Assembly (NCBI GenBank): GCA_023404675.1
Contig: JAEYAW010000030.1
Span: 248,001 to 312,000 of the forward strand
Direction of reading: 5' to 3'
Length of the DNA stretch: 64,000 bases
Source of the DNA: Pseudomonadota bacterium
Lineage (GTDB): Bacteria > Pseudomonadota > Alphaproteobacteria > Rhizobiales > Xanthobacteraceae
The position numbers and the translations under genes are program-made. The notes under the pieces were generated by a model. It saw only the letters and a program-made list of their open reading frames with translations. It was not told the origin of the DNA and made no database searches. Of the stretch, positions 1-10,929 are shown in pieces; position 1 is the first letter of the stretch; the number at the start of each line of letters is the position of its first letter.

Positions 1-1042
1 CATCGGCGATGACCGGCGTGTTCGATTTCTTCGCCGCCTCGACCGCGTCCATGATCGCAGTCAGCTGCGGCACGCCGACGCCCGCCACCATGCGCGTGGT
101 GCAGATCGAGCCCGGACCGATGCCGACCTTCACCGCATCCGCTCCGGAATCGATCAGCGCCTGGGTGCCGTCGGCGGTCGCGACGTTGCCCGCCACCACC
201 TGCACCGCGTTCGACAGCTTCTTGATGCGGTTGACCGCCTCCAGCACGCGGGCCGAATGGCCGTGGGCGGTGTCCACCACGATGACGTCAACGCCCGCAT
301 CGATCAGCTTCTCGGTGCGCTCGAAACCGCCCTCACCGACCGTGGTTGCGGCGGCGACGCGCAGGCGGCCCTGCTCGTCCTTGCTGGCGAGCGGATAGGC
401 CACCGCCTTCTCGATATCCTTCACCGTGATGAGGCCGACACACCGATACTGGTCGTCCACCACCAGCAGCTTTTCGATCCGGTTCTGATGCAGGAGCCGC
501 TTGGCCTCTTCCTGGCTGACGCCCTCGCGGACCGTGACCAGCTTGTCGCGGGTCATCAGTTCTGAGACCTTCTGCTGCGGATCGGTGGCGAAGCGGACGT
601 CGCGGTTGGTGAGGATGCCGACCAGCTTGCCGGGCCGCGCCGGGCCGCCGCCGGTCACCACCGGAATGCCGGAAATCCCATGGGTCTTCATCAGCGCCAG
701 CGCGTCCGCCAGCGTGGCGTCGGGCTCGATGGTCAGCGGGTTCACGACCATGCCGGATTCGAACTTCTTGACCTGCCGCACCTGAGCGGCCTGCCCGTCG
801 GGATCGAAATTGCGATGGATCACGCCGATGCAGCCGGCCTGGGCCATGGCGATCGCCATGCGGGCTTCGGTCACGGTGTCCATGGCGGAGGCGATGATCG
901 GAACGTTCAGCGGGATGGCGCGGGTCAGAAAGGACCGGATATCCGCGTCGGACGGCAGAATGTCCGAGAGGCCAGGCTTCAGCAGGACGTCGTCAAACGT
1001 GTAGGCATCGACAAATCGGCTATTCGGGCGCTCGGCGGCCAT
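1..1042 (-). CDS. guaB: IMP dehydrogenase, N-terminal 347 residues (cut by window edge)
   Basis: This enzyme oxidises IMP to XMP with NAD+, the committed step of GMP synthesis in the cytosol. The visible part starts MAAERPNSRF, followed by the IMPDH entry motif AYTFDDVLLKP. Two CBS domains lie at roughly residues 95-215. The catalytic loop GPGSICTTR has its cysteine near residue 314. The family is usually about 490-500 residues, so roughly the last 150, including the flap, lie beyond base 1. The start is supported by AAGGAG six bases upstream of the ATG. The gene is complete as far as it can be seen. The call is secure from the catalytic loop and the N-terminal barrel motif. Confidence 0.97.
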   Translation of the reverse strand, partial: MAAERPNSRFVDAYTFDDVLLKPGLSDILPSDADIRSFLTRAIPLNVPIIASAMDTVTEARMAIAMAQAGCIGVIHRNFDPDGQAAQVRQVKKFESGMVVNPLTIEPDATLADALALMKTHGISGIPVVTGGGPARPGKLVGILTNRDVRFATDPQQKVSELMTRDKLVTVREGVSQEEAKRLLHQNRIEKLLVVDDQYRCVGLITVKDIEKAVAYPLASKDEQGRLRVAAATTVGEGGFERTEKLIDAGVDVIVVDTAHGHSARVLEAVNRIKKLSNAVQVVAGNVATADGTQALIDSGADAVKVGIGPGSICTTRMVAGVGVPQLTAIMDAVEAAKKSNTPVIAD

Positions 1043-1200
1043 CACCAACTCCTTGGCGGCCCACGGCCGCGCTCTGATAAAATACGGAGCGGGCATCCGG
1101 CTGAGCGGCGCTCAGCGGTGGAATCGCGATCCGTCGGAAGGGTTGGCGGCGGTCGATAGCACGGGAAAATGACGATTCATAGCGGGGATCAGCCATGCCC

Positions 1201-1228
1201 TTTCATAAGGCCTGTTTCATAAGGCCTG
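1201..1228. repeat. Perfect 14-bp tandem duplication
   Basis: The unit tttcataaggcctg occurs twice head to tail (1201-1214 and 1215-1228). It lies between guaB and the YqaE-like gene, just beyond the stop codon of the latter. It is a short slippage-type duplication with no evident function. Confidence 0.85.
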
Positions 1229-1247
1229 TGCATGGCCGCCCCTGCCC

Positions 1248-1496
1248 TCAGCGGGGATACCCCGGCGGCGGCCCGTGCTCGCGGATCGCCTCGACCACCT
1301 CCCTGTGCCGGCGGTCCTCACGCTTCATGTGCACCGCAATCAGCGCGTGCGCCGACGGCACGAAAAACAGGATCGGGAACATCAGCCCGAGGATCACGCA
1401 GACCACGATCAGCACGACATTCAGAACGGCCGAAAACGGCTGGCCGTTGAGCAGAAGCCCGAGCGGCGGCAGCAGAGCGGCGAGAATGTAAATCAT
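1248..1496 (-). CDS. Small YqaE/Pmp3-like membrane protein
   Basis: An 82-residue protein with two predicted membrane helices (about residues 2-20 and 26-50). It has the LPPLGLLL motif after the first helix that is characteristic of the YqaE/Pmp3 (UPF0057) family of small stress-linked membrane proteins. The C-terminal third (HMKREDRRHREVVEAI) is charged and cytosolic, and makes the protein longer than the usual 50-60 residues of the family. A longer reading frame exists upstream. I chose the ATG at 1496 because GGAGG precedes it by nine bases and the membrane motif begins directly after it. The molecular function is unknown. Family membership is an inference from a short motif. Confidence 0.65.
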   Translation of the reverse strand: MIYILAALLPPLGLLLNGQPFSAVLNVVLIVVCVILGLMFPILFFVPSAHALIAVHMKREDRRHREVVEAIREHGPPPGYPR

Positions 1497-1661
1497 GGCA
1501 GGGCCTCCAGTCCCTCGATCGCAATGTGGGGAGCCCCGCGCCCCGTGCAATGCCCGTCGCGCCAGAAACGGGCTCAAGCGGCGCGACACCGGCGCGGCAG
1601 AATGCTACAGCGCCGGTCCCGGTGATTCAGAAAACCGACCTTCCGAGGAACGTCAGGCGGC

Positions 1662-3149
1662 ATGTTCAAAGACCGCGTCATCCCGTTGATCGTCGCCGCA
1701 GCGCTGTTCATGGAGAACATGGACTCGACGGTGATCGCCACCTCGCTGCCCGCGATCGCGGCCGACATCGGCACCAACCCGCTGACGCTGAAACTGGCCA
1801 TCACGTCCTATCTGCTGTCGCTGGCCGTGTTCATTCCGGCGAGCGGCTGGACCGCCGACCGCTTCGGCGCGCGCACCGTGTTCAGCGGCGCCATCGCCGT
1901 GTTCATGCTCGGCTCGATCGGCTGCGCGCTGTCCTCCTCCATCACCGATTTCGTGATCGCGCGCATCGTGCAGGGGCTCGGCGGCGCGATGATGACGCCC
2001 GTCGGCCGCCTCGTGCTGTTGCGCTCCACCGACAAGAGCAAGCTCGTCAGCGCCATGGCCTGGGTCACCGTGCCCGCGCTGATCGGGCCCGTGATCGGCC
2101 CGCCGCTCGGCGGCTTTATCACCACCTATTTCTCGTGGCACTGGATCTTCCTGATCAACATCCCGATCGGAATCGTCGGCATCGTGCTGGCCCAGCGCTA
2201 CATCGCGCCGATCAGGAGTGAACATCCCGAGCCGTTCGATCTGGTCGGACTGGTGCTGGCGGGACTGGGGCTTGCGGGTCTCGCCTTCGGACTCTCCGTC
2301 GCGGGCCTCAACCTGCTGCCATGGCAGTTCGTCGTCGCGCTGATCGTCGGCGGGGCGATCTTCATGGCGCTGTATCTGCGCCATGCCAAGCGCACCGCCT
2401 CGCCGGTGCTCGACTTCACGCTGCTGCGGCTGCCGACGATGCGCGCCAGCATGCTCGGCGGCTTCCTGTTCCGGCTCGGCCTCGGCGCGCTCCCCTTCCT
2501 GCTGCCGCTGATGATGCAGATCGGATTCGGACTGACGCCGTTCCAGTCGGGAATGGTGACGTTCGGTTCCGCCGTCGGCTCGCTCGGCATGAAGACGCTG
2601 GCGGCGCGCATCATCCGCGCCTTCGGCTTCCGCCAGATCATGATCGCCAATGCGCTGGTGAGTTCGGTGCTGCTCGCCGTGTGCGGACTGTTCACGCCCG
2701 CGACGCCGCTGCTGCTGATCCTCGTCATCCTGATCATTGGCGGCTTCTTCCGCTCGCTGCAGTTCACCGCGATCAACACCCTCGCCTATGCCGAGGTCGA
2801 ACCGCAGCAGATGAGCCGCGCGACGACATTCGCCAGCGTGAACCAGCAGCTGGCGATTTCCGCAGGCGTCGCGCTTGGCGCCTTTGCCGTGGAGAGCACC
2901 ATGCTGTTCCGTGGCGAAGCCGAACTCACGGCAGGCTCGTTCGGACCGGCCTTCGCGGTGGTTGCGGCGATGTCCGCGATCTCCACCTACTTCTTCTGGA
3001 AGCTTCCTGACGACGCAGGAAGCGAGATGTCCGGCCGGCAGGCCGCCGAAGTGGCGAGCCCGAAAGCGGCCGCGAAAGCCGCCGAGAAGGCTGCGGAAAA
3101 GCAGGCCGTGGAGACGACATCGGACGCGCGCGATCAGCGACTGGGTTAG
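1662..3149 (+). CDS. MFS multidrug exporter, DHA2 (EmrB/QacA-like)
   Basis: A 495-residue inner-membrane proton-coupled efflux transporter of unknown substrate. The N-terminus carries the DHA2 signature around MDSTVIATSLPAIA. It is followed by the MFS motif A region (GWTADRFGART) and by the motif C antiporter signature (PALIGPVIGPPLGG) in transmembrane helix 5. Twelve to fourteen hydrophobic helices are visible. The last 50 residues form an Ala/Lys/Glu-rich cytosolic tail (AAKAAEKAAEKQ). No membrane-fusion partner or regulator lies next to it, so it may act alone or with components encoded elsewhere. The start ATG has GAGGAA/AGGCGG upstream. Confidence 0.88.
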   Translation: MFKDRVIPLIVAAALFMENMDSTVIATSLPAIAADIGTNPLTLKLAITSYLLSLAVFIPASGWTADRFGARTVFSGAIAVFMLGSIGCALSSSITDFVIARIVQGLGGAMMTPVGRLVLLRSTDKSKLVSAMAWVTVPALIGPVIGPPLGGFITTYFSWHWIFLINIPIGIVGIVLAQRYIAPIRSEHPEPFDLVGLVLAGLGLAGLAFGLSVAGLNLLPWQFVVALIVGGAIFMALYLRHAKRTASPVLDFTLLRLPTMRASMLGGFLFRLGLGALPFLLPLMMQIGFGLTPFQSGMVTFGSAVGSLGMKTLAARIIRAFGFRQIMIANALVSSVLLAVCGLFTPATPLLLILVILIIGGFFRSLQFTAINTLAYAEVEPQQMSRATTFASVNQQLAISAGVALGAFAVESTMLFRGEAELTAGSFGPAFAVVAAMSAISTYFFWKLPDDAGSEMSGRQAAEVASPKAAAKAAEKAAEKQAVETTSDARDQRLG

Positions 3150-3238
3150 CCGCGTCTCGCAGACCTGTCATTTGTGATCGAAACCGGCCCGTGATTTGCT
3201 TGCGCGATCCGTGATGTCCGCGGAACGGGGGATGCTCG

Positions 3239-4054
3239 ATGTCGCGCCTGCTCGCGCTGGTTGCCGGTTTTGTCTCGATGCTTGTCTGCGGCCCCGGCTG
3301 GGCGCAATCTCCCGGAAGCAGCCAATGCCTCGCCATGGCGCAGGCGCTGCCGAACGTGACTTACGTCAACCTGCGCGTCGCGGCGAACGAGGATGTCCGC
3401 ATCACCTATGCGGGCCACTCGACCTACGTGATCGAAACACCCGGCGGCGTGCGGATCGCGACCGACTACACCGGCACGTACGACACCGGCGGCGTGCCGG
3501 ACGTCGTGACGATGAATCGCGCGCACTCCACCCACTACACGCTGCATCCTGATCCGCGCATCAAGCATGTGCTGCATGGCTGGAGCGACACCCCCGATGG
3601 CGCGAAACATGATCTCGTTGTCGGCGACGTGCATATCCGCAACGTGCCGACCGATATCCGCCGCTACATCTACGACAGCGGCAGCAGCGCGGCGATGGAG
3701 CCCAACGGCAATTCGATCTTCATCTTCGAGGTCGCCAATCTGTGCATCGGCCATCTCGGCCACCTGCATCATCCGCTCGACGAAACCCATCTGGCGGCGA
3801 TCGGCCGTCTCGACGTGGTGATGGTGCCGGTCGACGGCACCTACACGATGTCACTTGAGGGCGTCGCGGAAATCGTACGACGGCTGCGCTCGTCGGTGGT
3901 GCTGCCGATGCATCGCTTCGGCACGCCGCTGCCCGATCTTCTCACCCGGCTGCGCGGACAATTCGCCGTGGAAGAGCGGACACAATCCTCGCTGACGATT
4001 TCCGCCGGAACGCTTCCCGCCTCGCCGACCGTCATCGTCCTCAGCGGCGTGTGA
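3239..4054 (+). CDS. Secreted metallo-beta-lactamase-fold protein with a degenerate metal motif
   Basis: A 271-residue protein with a signal peptide (hydrophobic residues 4-22, probable cleavage after GWA-Q), so it is likely periplasmic. It resembles UlaG-like MBL-fold hydrolases: the AGHSTYVIETPGG strand, a region equivalent to the first metal loop (NRAHSTHYTLH, residues 93-103), GHLGHLHH, and a late MVPVDGTYTM/LPMHRFG region. The canonical HxHxDH loop is replaced by HSTH, so the usual Asp-His pair is missing. Metal binding and hydrolase activity are therefore uncertain. GGGGGA eight bases before the ATG supports the start. The downstream neighbour rlmE is convergent. Confidence 0.7.
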   Translation: MSRLLALVAGFVSMLVCGPGWAQSPGSSQCLAMAQALPNVTYVNLRVAANEDVRITYAGHSTYVIETPGGVRIATDYTGTYDTGGVPDVVTMNRAHSTHYTLHPDPRIKHVLHGWSDTPDGAKHDLVVGDVHIRNVPTDIRRYIYDSGSSAAMEPNGNSIFIFEVANLCIGHLGHLHHPLDETHLAAIGRLDVVMVPVDGTYTMSLEGVAEIVRRLRSSVVLPMHRFGTPLPDLLTRLRGQFAVEERTQSSLTISAGTLPASPTVIVLSGV

Positions 4055-4084
4055 GCGTCGGCGCGCCGAAGCGGCGCCCGACGC
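4055..4084. terminator. Hairpin between convergent genes
   Basis: The arms GCGTCGG (4055-4061) and CCGACGC (4078-4084), with additional inner CGC/GCG pairing, fill the gap between the stops of the MBL-fold gene and rlmE. There is no T-run on either side, so this is a candidate bidirectional stem rather than a canonical intrinsic terminator. Confidence 0.4.
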
Positions 4085-4085
4085 G

Positions 4086-4775
4086 TCAGTCCTCGTTCCG
4101 CGCGCCGCGAAAGCCCGTCGCCAGCACGTAGCGCTCTGCCGAGTCCTGCCGGCTTGCGGCGGGTTTCACATGGCGCACGGTCTGATAGTCGCGCTTGAGC
4201 TGCGCCACCAGCTCCGCATCCGCCCCGCTCTGAAAGACCTTTGCGATGAACGTGCCGCCCGGCTTGAGCACCTCGGCGGCAAAGGCGGCCGCCGTTTCGA
4301 CCAGACCCACGATGCGCAGCTGATCGGTCTTGCGATGCCCGGTGGTATTGGCCGCCATGTCCGACATCACGACATCGGCACCGCCGCCGAGCATCTCGCG
4401 CAGCCGCTCCGGCGCGCTGTCGTCGAGGAAGTCGATCTGCGCGAACTGGACGCCGGGAATCTCCGGCATCTCCAGCAGGTCGATCGCCACCACACGTCCC
4501 TTGCCTTCGACGGACCCGACGCGCTTCGCCGCGACCTGGCTCCAGCCGCCGGGCGCCGCGCCGAGATCGGCGACCGTCAGTCCGGGACGCAGCACGCGAT
4601 ACTTGTCGTCCATCTCGATCAGCTTGTAGGCCGCGCGCGAGCGATAGCCTTCCCGCCGGGCCTGCGCCACGTAGGGGTCGTTGAGCTGGCGTTCGAGCCA
4701 GAGTTTCGAGGACAGCTTGCGCTTGCCTCCCGTCTTGACGGTGACGTGCAAACGCCCTGTGGTGTCCTTGGCCAT
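4086..4775 (-). CDS. rlmE: 23S rRNA (uridine-2552 2'-O)-methyltransferase RlmE/RrmJ
   Basis: A 229-residue FtsJ-type SAM-dependent methyltransferase that methylates U2552 in the ribosomal A-loop of 23S rRNA. The K-D-K-E catalytic tetrad is visible: YRSRAAYKL (Lys51), SDMAANTTG (Asp), FIAKVFQ (Lys) and SAERYVLA (Glu). The SAM motif is VADLGAAPGGWSQ. The protein has a basic N-terminal extension (KTGGKRKLSSK) of the kind common in alphaproteobacteria. It follows gppA on the same strand with a 22-base gap, so the two are probably co-transcribed. No good ribosome binding site precedes the ATG, which suggests translational dependence on the upstream gene. Confidence 0.95.
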   Translation of the reverse strand: MAKDTTGRLHVTVKTGGKRKLSSKLWLERQLNDPYVAQARREGYRSRAAYKLIEMDDKYRVLRPGLTVADLGAAPGGWSQVAAKRVGSVEGKGRVVAIDLLEMPEIPGVQFAQIDFLDDSAPERLREMLGGGADVVMSDMAANTTGHRKTDQLRIVGLVETAAAFAAEVLKPGGTFIAKVFQSGADAELVAQLKRDYQTVRHVKPAASRQDSAERYVLATGFRGARNED

Positions 4776-4797
4776 AATCTGTACAGACGATCCGGAA

Positions 4798-5853
4798 TCA
4801 GCAGGCGGCGAAAGTGCCGTCCGCCCGCATCATCTCGACCAGCATGCCTTCGCGCAAGCCGCGATCGGCGACCCGCAGGCGCGGCAGCGGAAAAGCCTGC
4901 CGCACGGCATCCAGAATGGCGCAACCCGGCAGCACCAGATCGGCGCGATCCTCGCCGATGCACTGGTTCCTCGCGCGATCCTCGTAGGTCATCGCGAGCA
5001 GCCGCTCCACCGCCCCGGTGATGTCCGCATCGCTCATCCAGACGCCATCCACCCGCCGACGATCATACCGGGCCAGTTCGAGGTGAACGCCTGCGACAGT
5101 GGTGACGGTTCCGGAGGTGCCGAGGAGATGCATCTGATCGAGGTCGCGACCATGGGCGGCGGCGAACGGCACGAGGTGCTGGGCGACGAACGCGATCATG
5201 GCGTCGTAGCTCTGGCGCGTGACGGCCTTGCCTCCGAACCGCTCTGCGAGCGTGACCACGCCCAGCGGCAGCGAGGTCCACCCCTTCATCGCCGGACCAC
5301 CATCCGCATCACGCTCGACCCGGACCAGTTCGGTCGAGCCGCCGCCGATATCGAACAGGATGGCGCCGCGCGAATCCTGCCCCAGCAAGGGAGAGCAGCC
5401 GACCACCGCGAGCGTCGCCTCGGTCTCGCGATCGATCACCTCCAGCTGCATGCCGACTTCGTCCACGACGCGGCCGAGAAAAACGTCGGCGTTCGCCGCC
5501 GCGCGGCACGCCTCGGTCGCGATCAGCCGCAAGCGCGTCGCGCCGCGCAGATCGATCTTGTCCCGGCAGACACTGAGCGCCGACAGCGCCCGGTTGATCG
5601 CCGCCTCGCTCATCCGGCCGGTTGTCGACACGCCCTCGCCGAGGCGGACGATCCGCGAAAAGGAATCGATGACGCGAAACCCCTCGTGCTCGGGCCGCGC
5701 GATCAGAAGCCGGCAATTGTTGGTGCCGAGATCGAGTGCCGCATAAACGGCCGCGCTCCTTCGCCCCTCATCGAGACGGGCATGCGCAAGACCAGCCTGT
5801 TTTGACGCCACGCGCTGCTCGCAGTCCGCGCGGGGCTGGGTCTCCCCGATCAT
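4798..5853 (-). CDS. gppA: Exopolyphosphatase / pppGpp phosphatase (Ppx/GppA family)
   Basis: A 351-residue ASKHA-fold phosphatase that removes terminal phosphate from polyphosphate and/or pppGpp. Motifs are AALDLGTNNCRLL (phosphate-1 loop), TEACRAAANADVF, DIGGGSTEL (phosphate-2) and LLGTSGTVTT. The length fits the short alphaproteobacterial form, which lacks the long C-terminal HD extension of E. coli Ppx. An ATG nine codons upstream (5880) has no ribosome binding site. The ATG at 5853 is preceded by AAGGGA, so I prefer it; the first 35 residues are not conserved in either case. It forms an operon with rlmE. Which substrate dominates cannot be read from the sequence. Confidence 0.9.
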   Translation of the reverse strand: MIGETQPRADCEQRVASKQAGLAHARLDEGRRSAAVYAALDLGTNNCRLLIARPEHEGFRVIDSFSRIVRLGEGVSTTGRMSEAAINRALSALSVCRDKIDLRGATRLRLIATEACRAAANADVFLGRVVDEVGMQLEVIDRETEATLAVVGCSPLLGQDSRGAILFDIGGGSTELVRVERDADGGPAMKGWTSLPLGVVTLAERFGGKAVTRQSYDAMIAFVAQHLVPFAAAHGRDLDQMHLLGTSGTVTTVAGVHLELARYDRRRVDGVWMSDADITGAVERLLAMTYEDRARNQCIGEDRADLVLPGCAILDAVRQAFPLPRLRVADRGLREGMLVEMMRADGTFAAC

Positions 5854-6141
5854 CAAAAATCCATTCCCTTCGCTGCACATGCCGAGCTGCGCTCAAGGGC
5901 CGCATTCTCATGAATGTTTCATGACTGCCGGGCCCGCGACATGCCTGCAAGCGCCGCGCCAGTTTCGGCCGGAATATTCCGATTGCTGGTTCCAGCTTAG
6001 CAGGCGAACCGCCACGTGCAACCGCGGGGCACGGGTGCCATGTCCGCCGCCCGGTTGTGGCCTCCCCGCGCGTAACCTATCTGTTCCGGAGCGCCGCGCC
6101 ATTCGCGCGCATTTTCCTCCCGATACGGCATCCCGAAGACC

Positions 6142-8517
6142 ATGCAAGATCACTCTCCCCGCCTCACAACGGACGCCGCTATTGCACTGCAAAAATTCGG
6201 CGTCGGGCAGCCGGTTCGGCGCAAGGAGGACGACACGCTCGTCCGGGGCCGGGGCCGCTACACCGACGACATCAATCTGGATGGGCAGGCCTATGCCTGG
6301 ATCGTGCGCAGCCCGCATGCCCATGGCGCGATTCGCGCGATCAACACCGAGACGGCGAAAACGATGCCGGGCGTGCTCGGCGTCTGGACCGGGGCGGACC
6401 TCGCGAGCGCCGGCTATCAGCCCTTCACCTGCGGCGTCCCGCTGAAGAGCCGCGACGGCTCTGCGCTGCTGCAGACGAACCGTCTGGCGCTCGCAATCGA
6501 CCATGTGCGGTTCGTCGGCGATCCGGTTGCGTTCGTGGTGGCCGACACCTTGATGCACGCGCGCGATGCAGCCGAGGCCGTGGCGCTCGACATCGATCCG
6601 CTCCCCGCCGTGACCTCAGCCGAGGACGCCGCCGGCCCCGATGCCCCGCAGCTCTATGACACTATTCCGGGCAACGTGGCGCTGGATTATCACTCCGGCG
6701 ACAGCGAGGCGGCAGATGCGGCATTCGCCAGGGCCGCGCATGTCGCGAAAGTCGATCTGCTGTCCACCCGCGTCGCGGTCGTTCCGATGGAGCCGCGCTC
6801 GGGCATCGGCGTCTACGACAAGGCCGAGGAGCACTTCACGCTGCACGTGCCGACGCAGGGCGTCGCGGGCAACCGCGAGACGCTGCGCAAGCTGCTCAAC
6901 ATGGGGCCGGGCAAGGTCCGCGTCCTGACACCGAATGTCGGCGGCTCGTTCGGCATGAAGGGCGTCGCCTATCCGGAATACATCTGCATCCTGCACGCCG
7001 CGCGCGAGCTCGGCCGCCCGGTGAAGTGGACCGACGAACGCTCGACCAGCTTCCTGTCCGACAGCCAGGGCCGCGCGCAGGATCTGCACGCCGAGCTCGC
7101 GCTCGATGCGCAGGGACATTTTCTGGCGCTGCGGATTTCCGGCTACGGCAATCTCGGCGCCTACATCACCGGCGTCGCGCCCATTCCGCTGTCGTCCAAT
7201 ATCGCGCGCAATGCCGCGAGCGTCTACCGCACGCCGGTGATCGTGTCGGACATCAAATGCGTCGTCACCAACACGACGCCAACCAACGCCTATCGCGGCG
7301 CGGGCCGCCCCGAGGGCAACTACATCATGGAGCGGCTGATCGACCGCGCCGCCGACGAGATGGGGATCGACCGCCTCGTGCTGCGCCGCCGCAATTATAT
7401 CAAGCCTTCCGAATTGCCCTATCGGGCCGCCTCCGGCATGACCTACGACAGCGGTGATTTCCGCGGCGTTCTCGACGAGGCGCTGCGCATCTCCGACTAT
7501 GCCGGCTTCGCCAAACGCAAGCGCGACAGCCGCAAGGCGGGCAAGCTGCGTGGCATTGCGGTCGGCTCCTATCTGGAAATCACCGCACCCTCCAGCCCCG
7601 AACTCGGCAAGATCGAATTCGGCGAGGACGGCGCCGTCACCATCACCACCGGCACGCTCGACTACGGACAGGGCCACGCCACGCCGTTCGCGCAGGTGCT
7701 GGCGGACCGGCTCGGCGTGCCGTTCGACAACATCCGCCTCGAACAGGGCGACAGCGATCTGGTCCACACCGGCAACGGCACCGGCGGTTCGCGCTCGATC
7801 ACCGCGAGCGGCACCGCGATTGTCGAGGCGTCGAACCTCGTCATTGCCAAGGGCCGCACCGCCGCGGCGCATATTCTGGAAACGTCGGAGGCCGACATCG
7901 AGTTTGCCGACGGCCGCTTCACCATCGCGGGCACCGACCGCAGCATCGATATCATGGAGCTCGCCAAAACAATCCGCAAAGCACCCGCGCCGGATGGTGT
8001 GCCGAACTCGCTCGACGTCGATCACGTCGCGACCAACATTCCCTCCGCATTCCCGAACGGCTGCCACGTCTGCGAGGTTGAGATCGATCCCGACACCGGC
8101 GTCATCGAGATTGTGAAATATACCGCCGTGAACGACTTCGGCACGGTCATCAATCCGATGATCGTCGCAGGGCAGTTGCATGGCGGCGTCGTGCAGGGCA
8201 TCGGCCAGGCACTCATGGAGTTCGTGCGTTACGATGCCGACGGCCAGCCGATCACCGGCTCGCTGATGGACTACGCTCTGCCCCGGGCGGAGGACGTGCC
8301 GTTCATGCAGGTCGGCGATCACCCCTCGCCCGCCACGACCAATCCGCTCGGCACCAAGGGCTGCGGCGAAGCCGGCTGCGCCGGCAGCCTCGCCTCGCTC
8401 GTCAACGCGGTCATCGACGCCCTGTCCGACCACGGCATCACGCATATCGACATGCCGCTGACGCCCGAGCGCGTCTGGCGCGCCATCCGCGACGCGAAGG
8501 CCAGCAGGGCGGCATGA
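6142..8517 (+). CDS. Molybdenum hydroxylase large subunit (xanthine dehydrogenase/CoxL-like, form II)
   Basis: A 791-residue molybdopterin-cytosine-dinucleotide-binding subunit of the xanthine oxidase family. The N-terminal domain (VRRKEDDTLVRGRGRYTDD, residues about 20-135) is the Ald_Xan_dh hammerhead. The Mo-binding domains follow, with GGSFGMKG, the active-site loop TNAYRGAGRPE, and the catalytic glutamate in KGCGEAGC (about residue 743). The loop reads AYRGAGR, not AYxCSFR, so this is not a form I CO dehydrogenase; substrates could be aldehydes, purines or other heterocycles. Neither the FeS (CoxS) nor the FAD (CoxM) subunit gene is adjacent on either side, which is unusual because the three are normally clustered. 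Confidence 0.88.
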   Translation: MQDHSPRLTTDAAIALQKFGVGQPVRRKEDDTLVRGRGRYTDDINLDGQAYAWIVRSPHAHGAIRAINTETAKTMPGVLGVWTGADLASAGYQPFTCGVPLKSRDGSALLQTNRLALAIDHVRFVGDPVAFVVADTLMHARDAAEAVALDIDPLPAVTSAEDAAGPDAPQLYDTIPGNVALDYHSGDSEAADAAFARAAHVAKVDLLSTRVAVVPMEPRSGIGVYDKAEEHFTLHVPTQGVAGNRETLRKLLNMGPGKVRVLTPNVGGSFGMKGVAYPEYICILHAARELGRPVKWTDERSTSFLSDSQGRAQDLHAELALDAQGHFLALRISGYGNLGAYITGVAPIPLSSNIARNAASVYRTPVIVSDIKCVVTNTTPTNAYRGAGRPEGNYIMERLIDRAADEMGIDRLVLRRRNYIKPSELPYRAASGMTYDSGDFRGVLDEALRISDYAGFAKRKRDSRKAGKLRGIAVGSYLEITAPSSPELGKIEFGEDGAVTITTGTLDYGQGHATPFAQVLADRLGVPFDNIRLEQGDSDLVHTGNGTGGSRSITASGTAIVEASNLVIAKGRTAAAHILETSEADIEFADGRFTIAGTDRSIDIMELAKTIRKAPAPDGVPNSLDVDHVATNIPSAFPNGCHVCEVEIDPDTGVIEIVKYTAVNDFGTVINPMIVAGQLHGGVVQGIGQALMEFVRYDADGQPITGSLMDYALPRAEDVPFMQVGDHPSPATTNPLGTKGCGEAGCAGSLASLVNAVIDALSDHGITHIDMPLTPERVWRAIRDAKASRAA

Positions 8518-8530
8518 TCCTGCGCGCTTA

Positions 8531-8550
8531 GGGCGGCGAACAGGCCGCCC
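8531..8550 (+). terminator. Hairpin after the molybdenum hydroxylase gene
   Basis: GGGCGGC and GCCGCCC (8531-8537, 8544-8550) form a perfect seven-base-pair stem 14 bases after the stop codon. It is followed by a weak AATTT stretch rather than a full T-run. Confidence 0.4.
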
Positions 8551-8587
8551 CTCGCAATTTGTGACCGGATCGCGTAACAGCAGCGCC

Positions 8588-9081
8588 ATGAATGCCCCGA
8601 GCCCTGATGCCGCCGCGCCGAAAATCTATGTCGATGCAGACGCTTGCCCGGTCAAAGATGAAATCTACCGGGTCGCGCTGCGCCACGGCCTTGCCGTGGT
8701 GGTGGTCGCGGGCGGCTTCATCCGCGTGCCGGACGACCCGCTGATCTCGCGCATTGCGGCAGGCAGCGGGATGGACGCCGCCGACGACTGGATCGCCGCT
8801 CACATCGCCGCGAACGACATCGCCATCACCTCCGACATTCCGCTGGCGAGCCGCTGCGTGAAGGCGGGTGCGCATGTGCTCGCGCCGAACGGCAAACCTT
8901 TCACCGAAGCGTCCATCGGCATGACGCTCGCGGTCCGTAACCTGATGACCGACCTGCGCTCGGCCGGCGAGGTGACGGGCGGCCCGCGCGGCTTCTCGCC
9001 ACGCGACCGCTCGGCGTTCCTGTCCGCCCTCGACCAGACCATCCGCCGCGCCACGCGCGGCCACGCAGGAGCCAGCCGGCC

Positions 9082-9085
<4 letters not shown>
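8588..9085 (+). CDS. YaiI/YqxD family protein (UPF0178), PIN-like nuclease fold
   Basis: A 165-residue protein of the DUF188 family. Conserved motifs are IYVDADACPVKDE at the N-terminus, GMDAADDWIAAH and AITSDIPLASRC in the middle, and the G-rich FSPRDRSAFLSALD end. The acidic residues (DADACP, DAADDW, TSDIPL) match the metal-site pattern of PIN/NYN-like nuclease folds, but no activity has been established for the family. A GTG nine codons upstream (8561) would lengthen it; neither start has a clear ribosome binding site, and I prefer the ATG. Its stop overlaps the GTG start of uup by four bases (GTGA), implying translational coupling. Confidence 0.85.
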
Positions 9086-10899
<1,814 letters not shown>

Positions 10900-10929
10900 T
10901 CGAGGTTTGAAGCTCGCGATCAGTCCGAG

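Noticed and set aside
6142..8517. Form I carbon monoxide dehydrogenase
   Set aside because: The active-site loop is AYRGAGR, not AYxCSFR, and coxM/coxS/accessory genes are absent.
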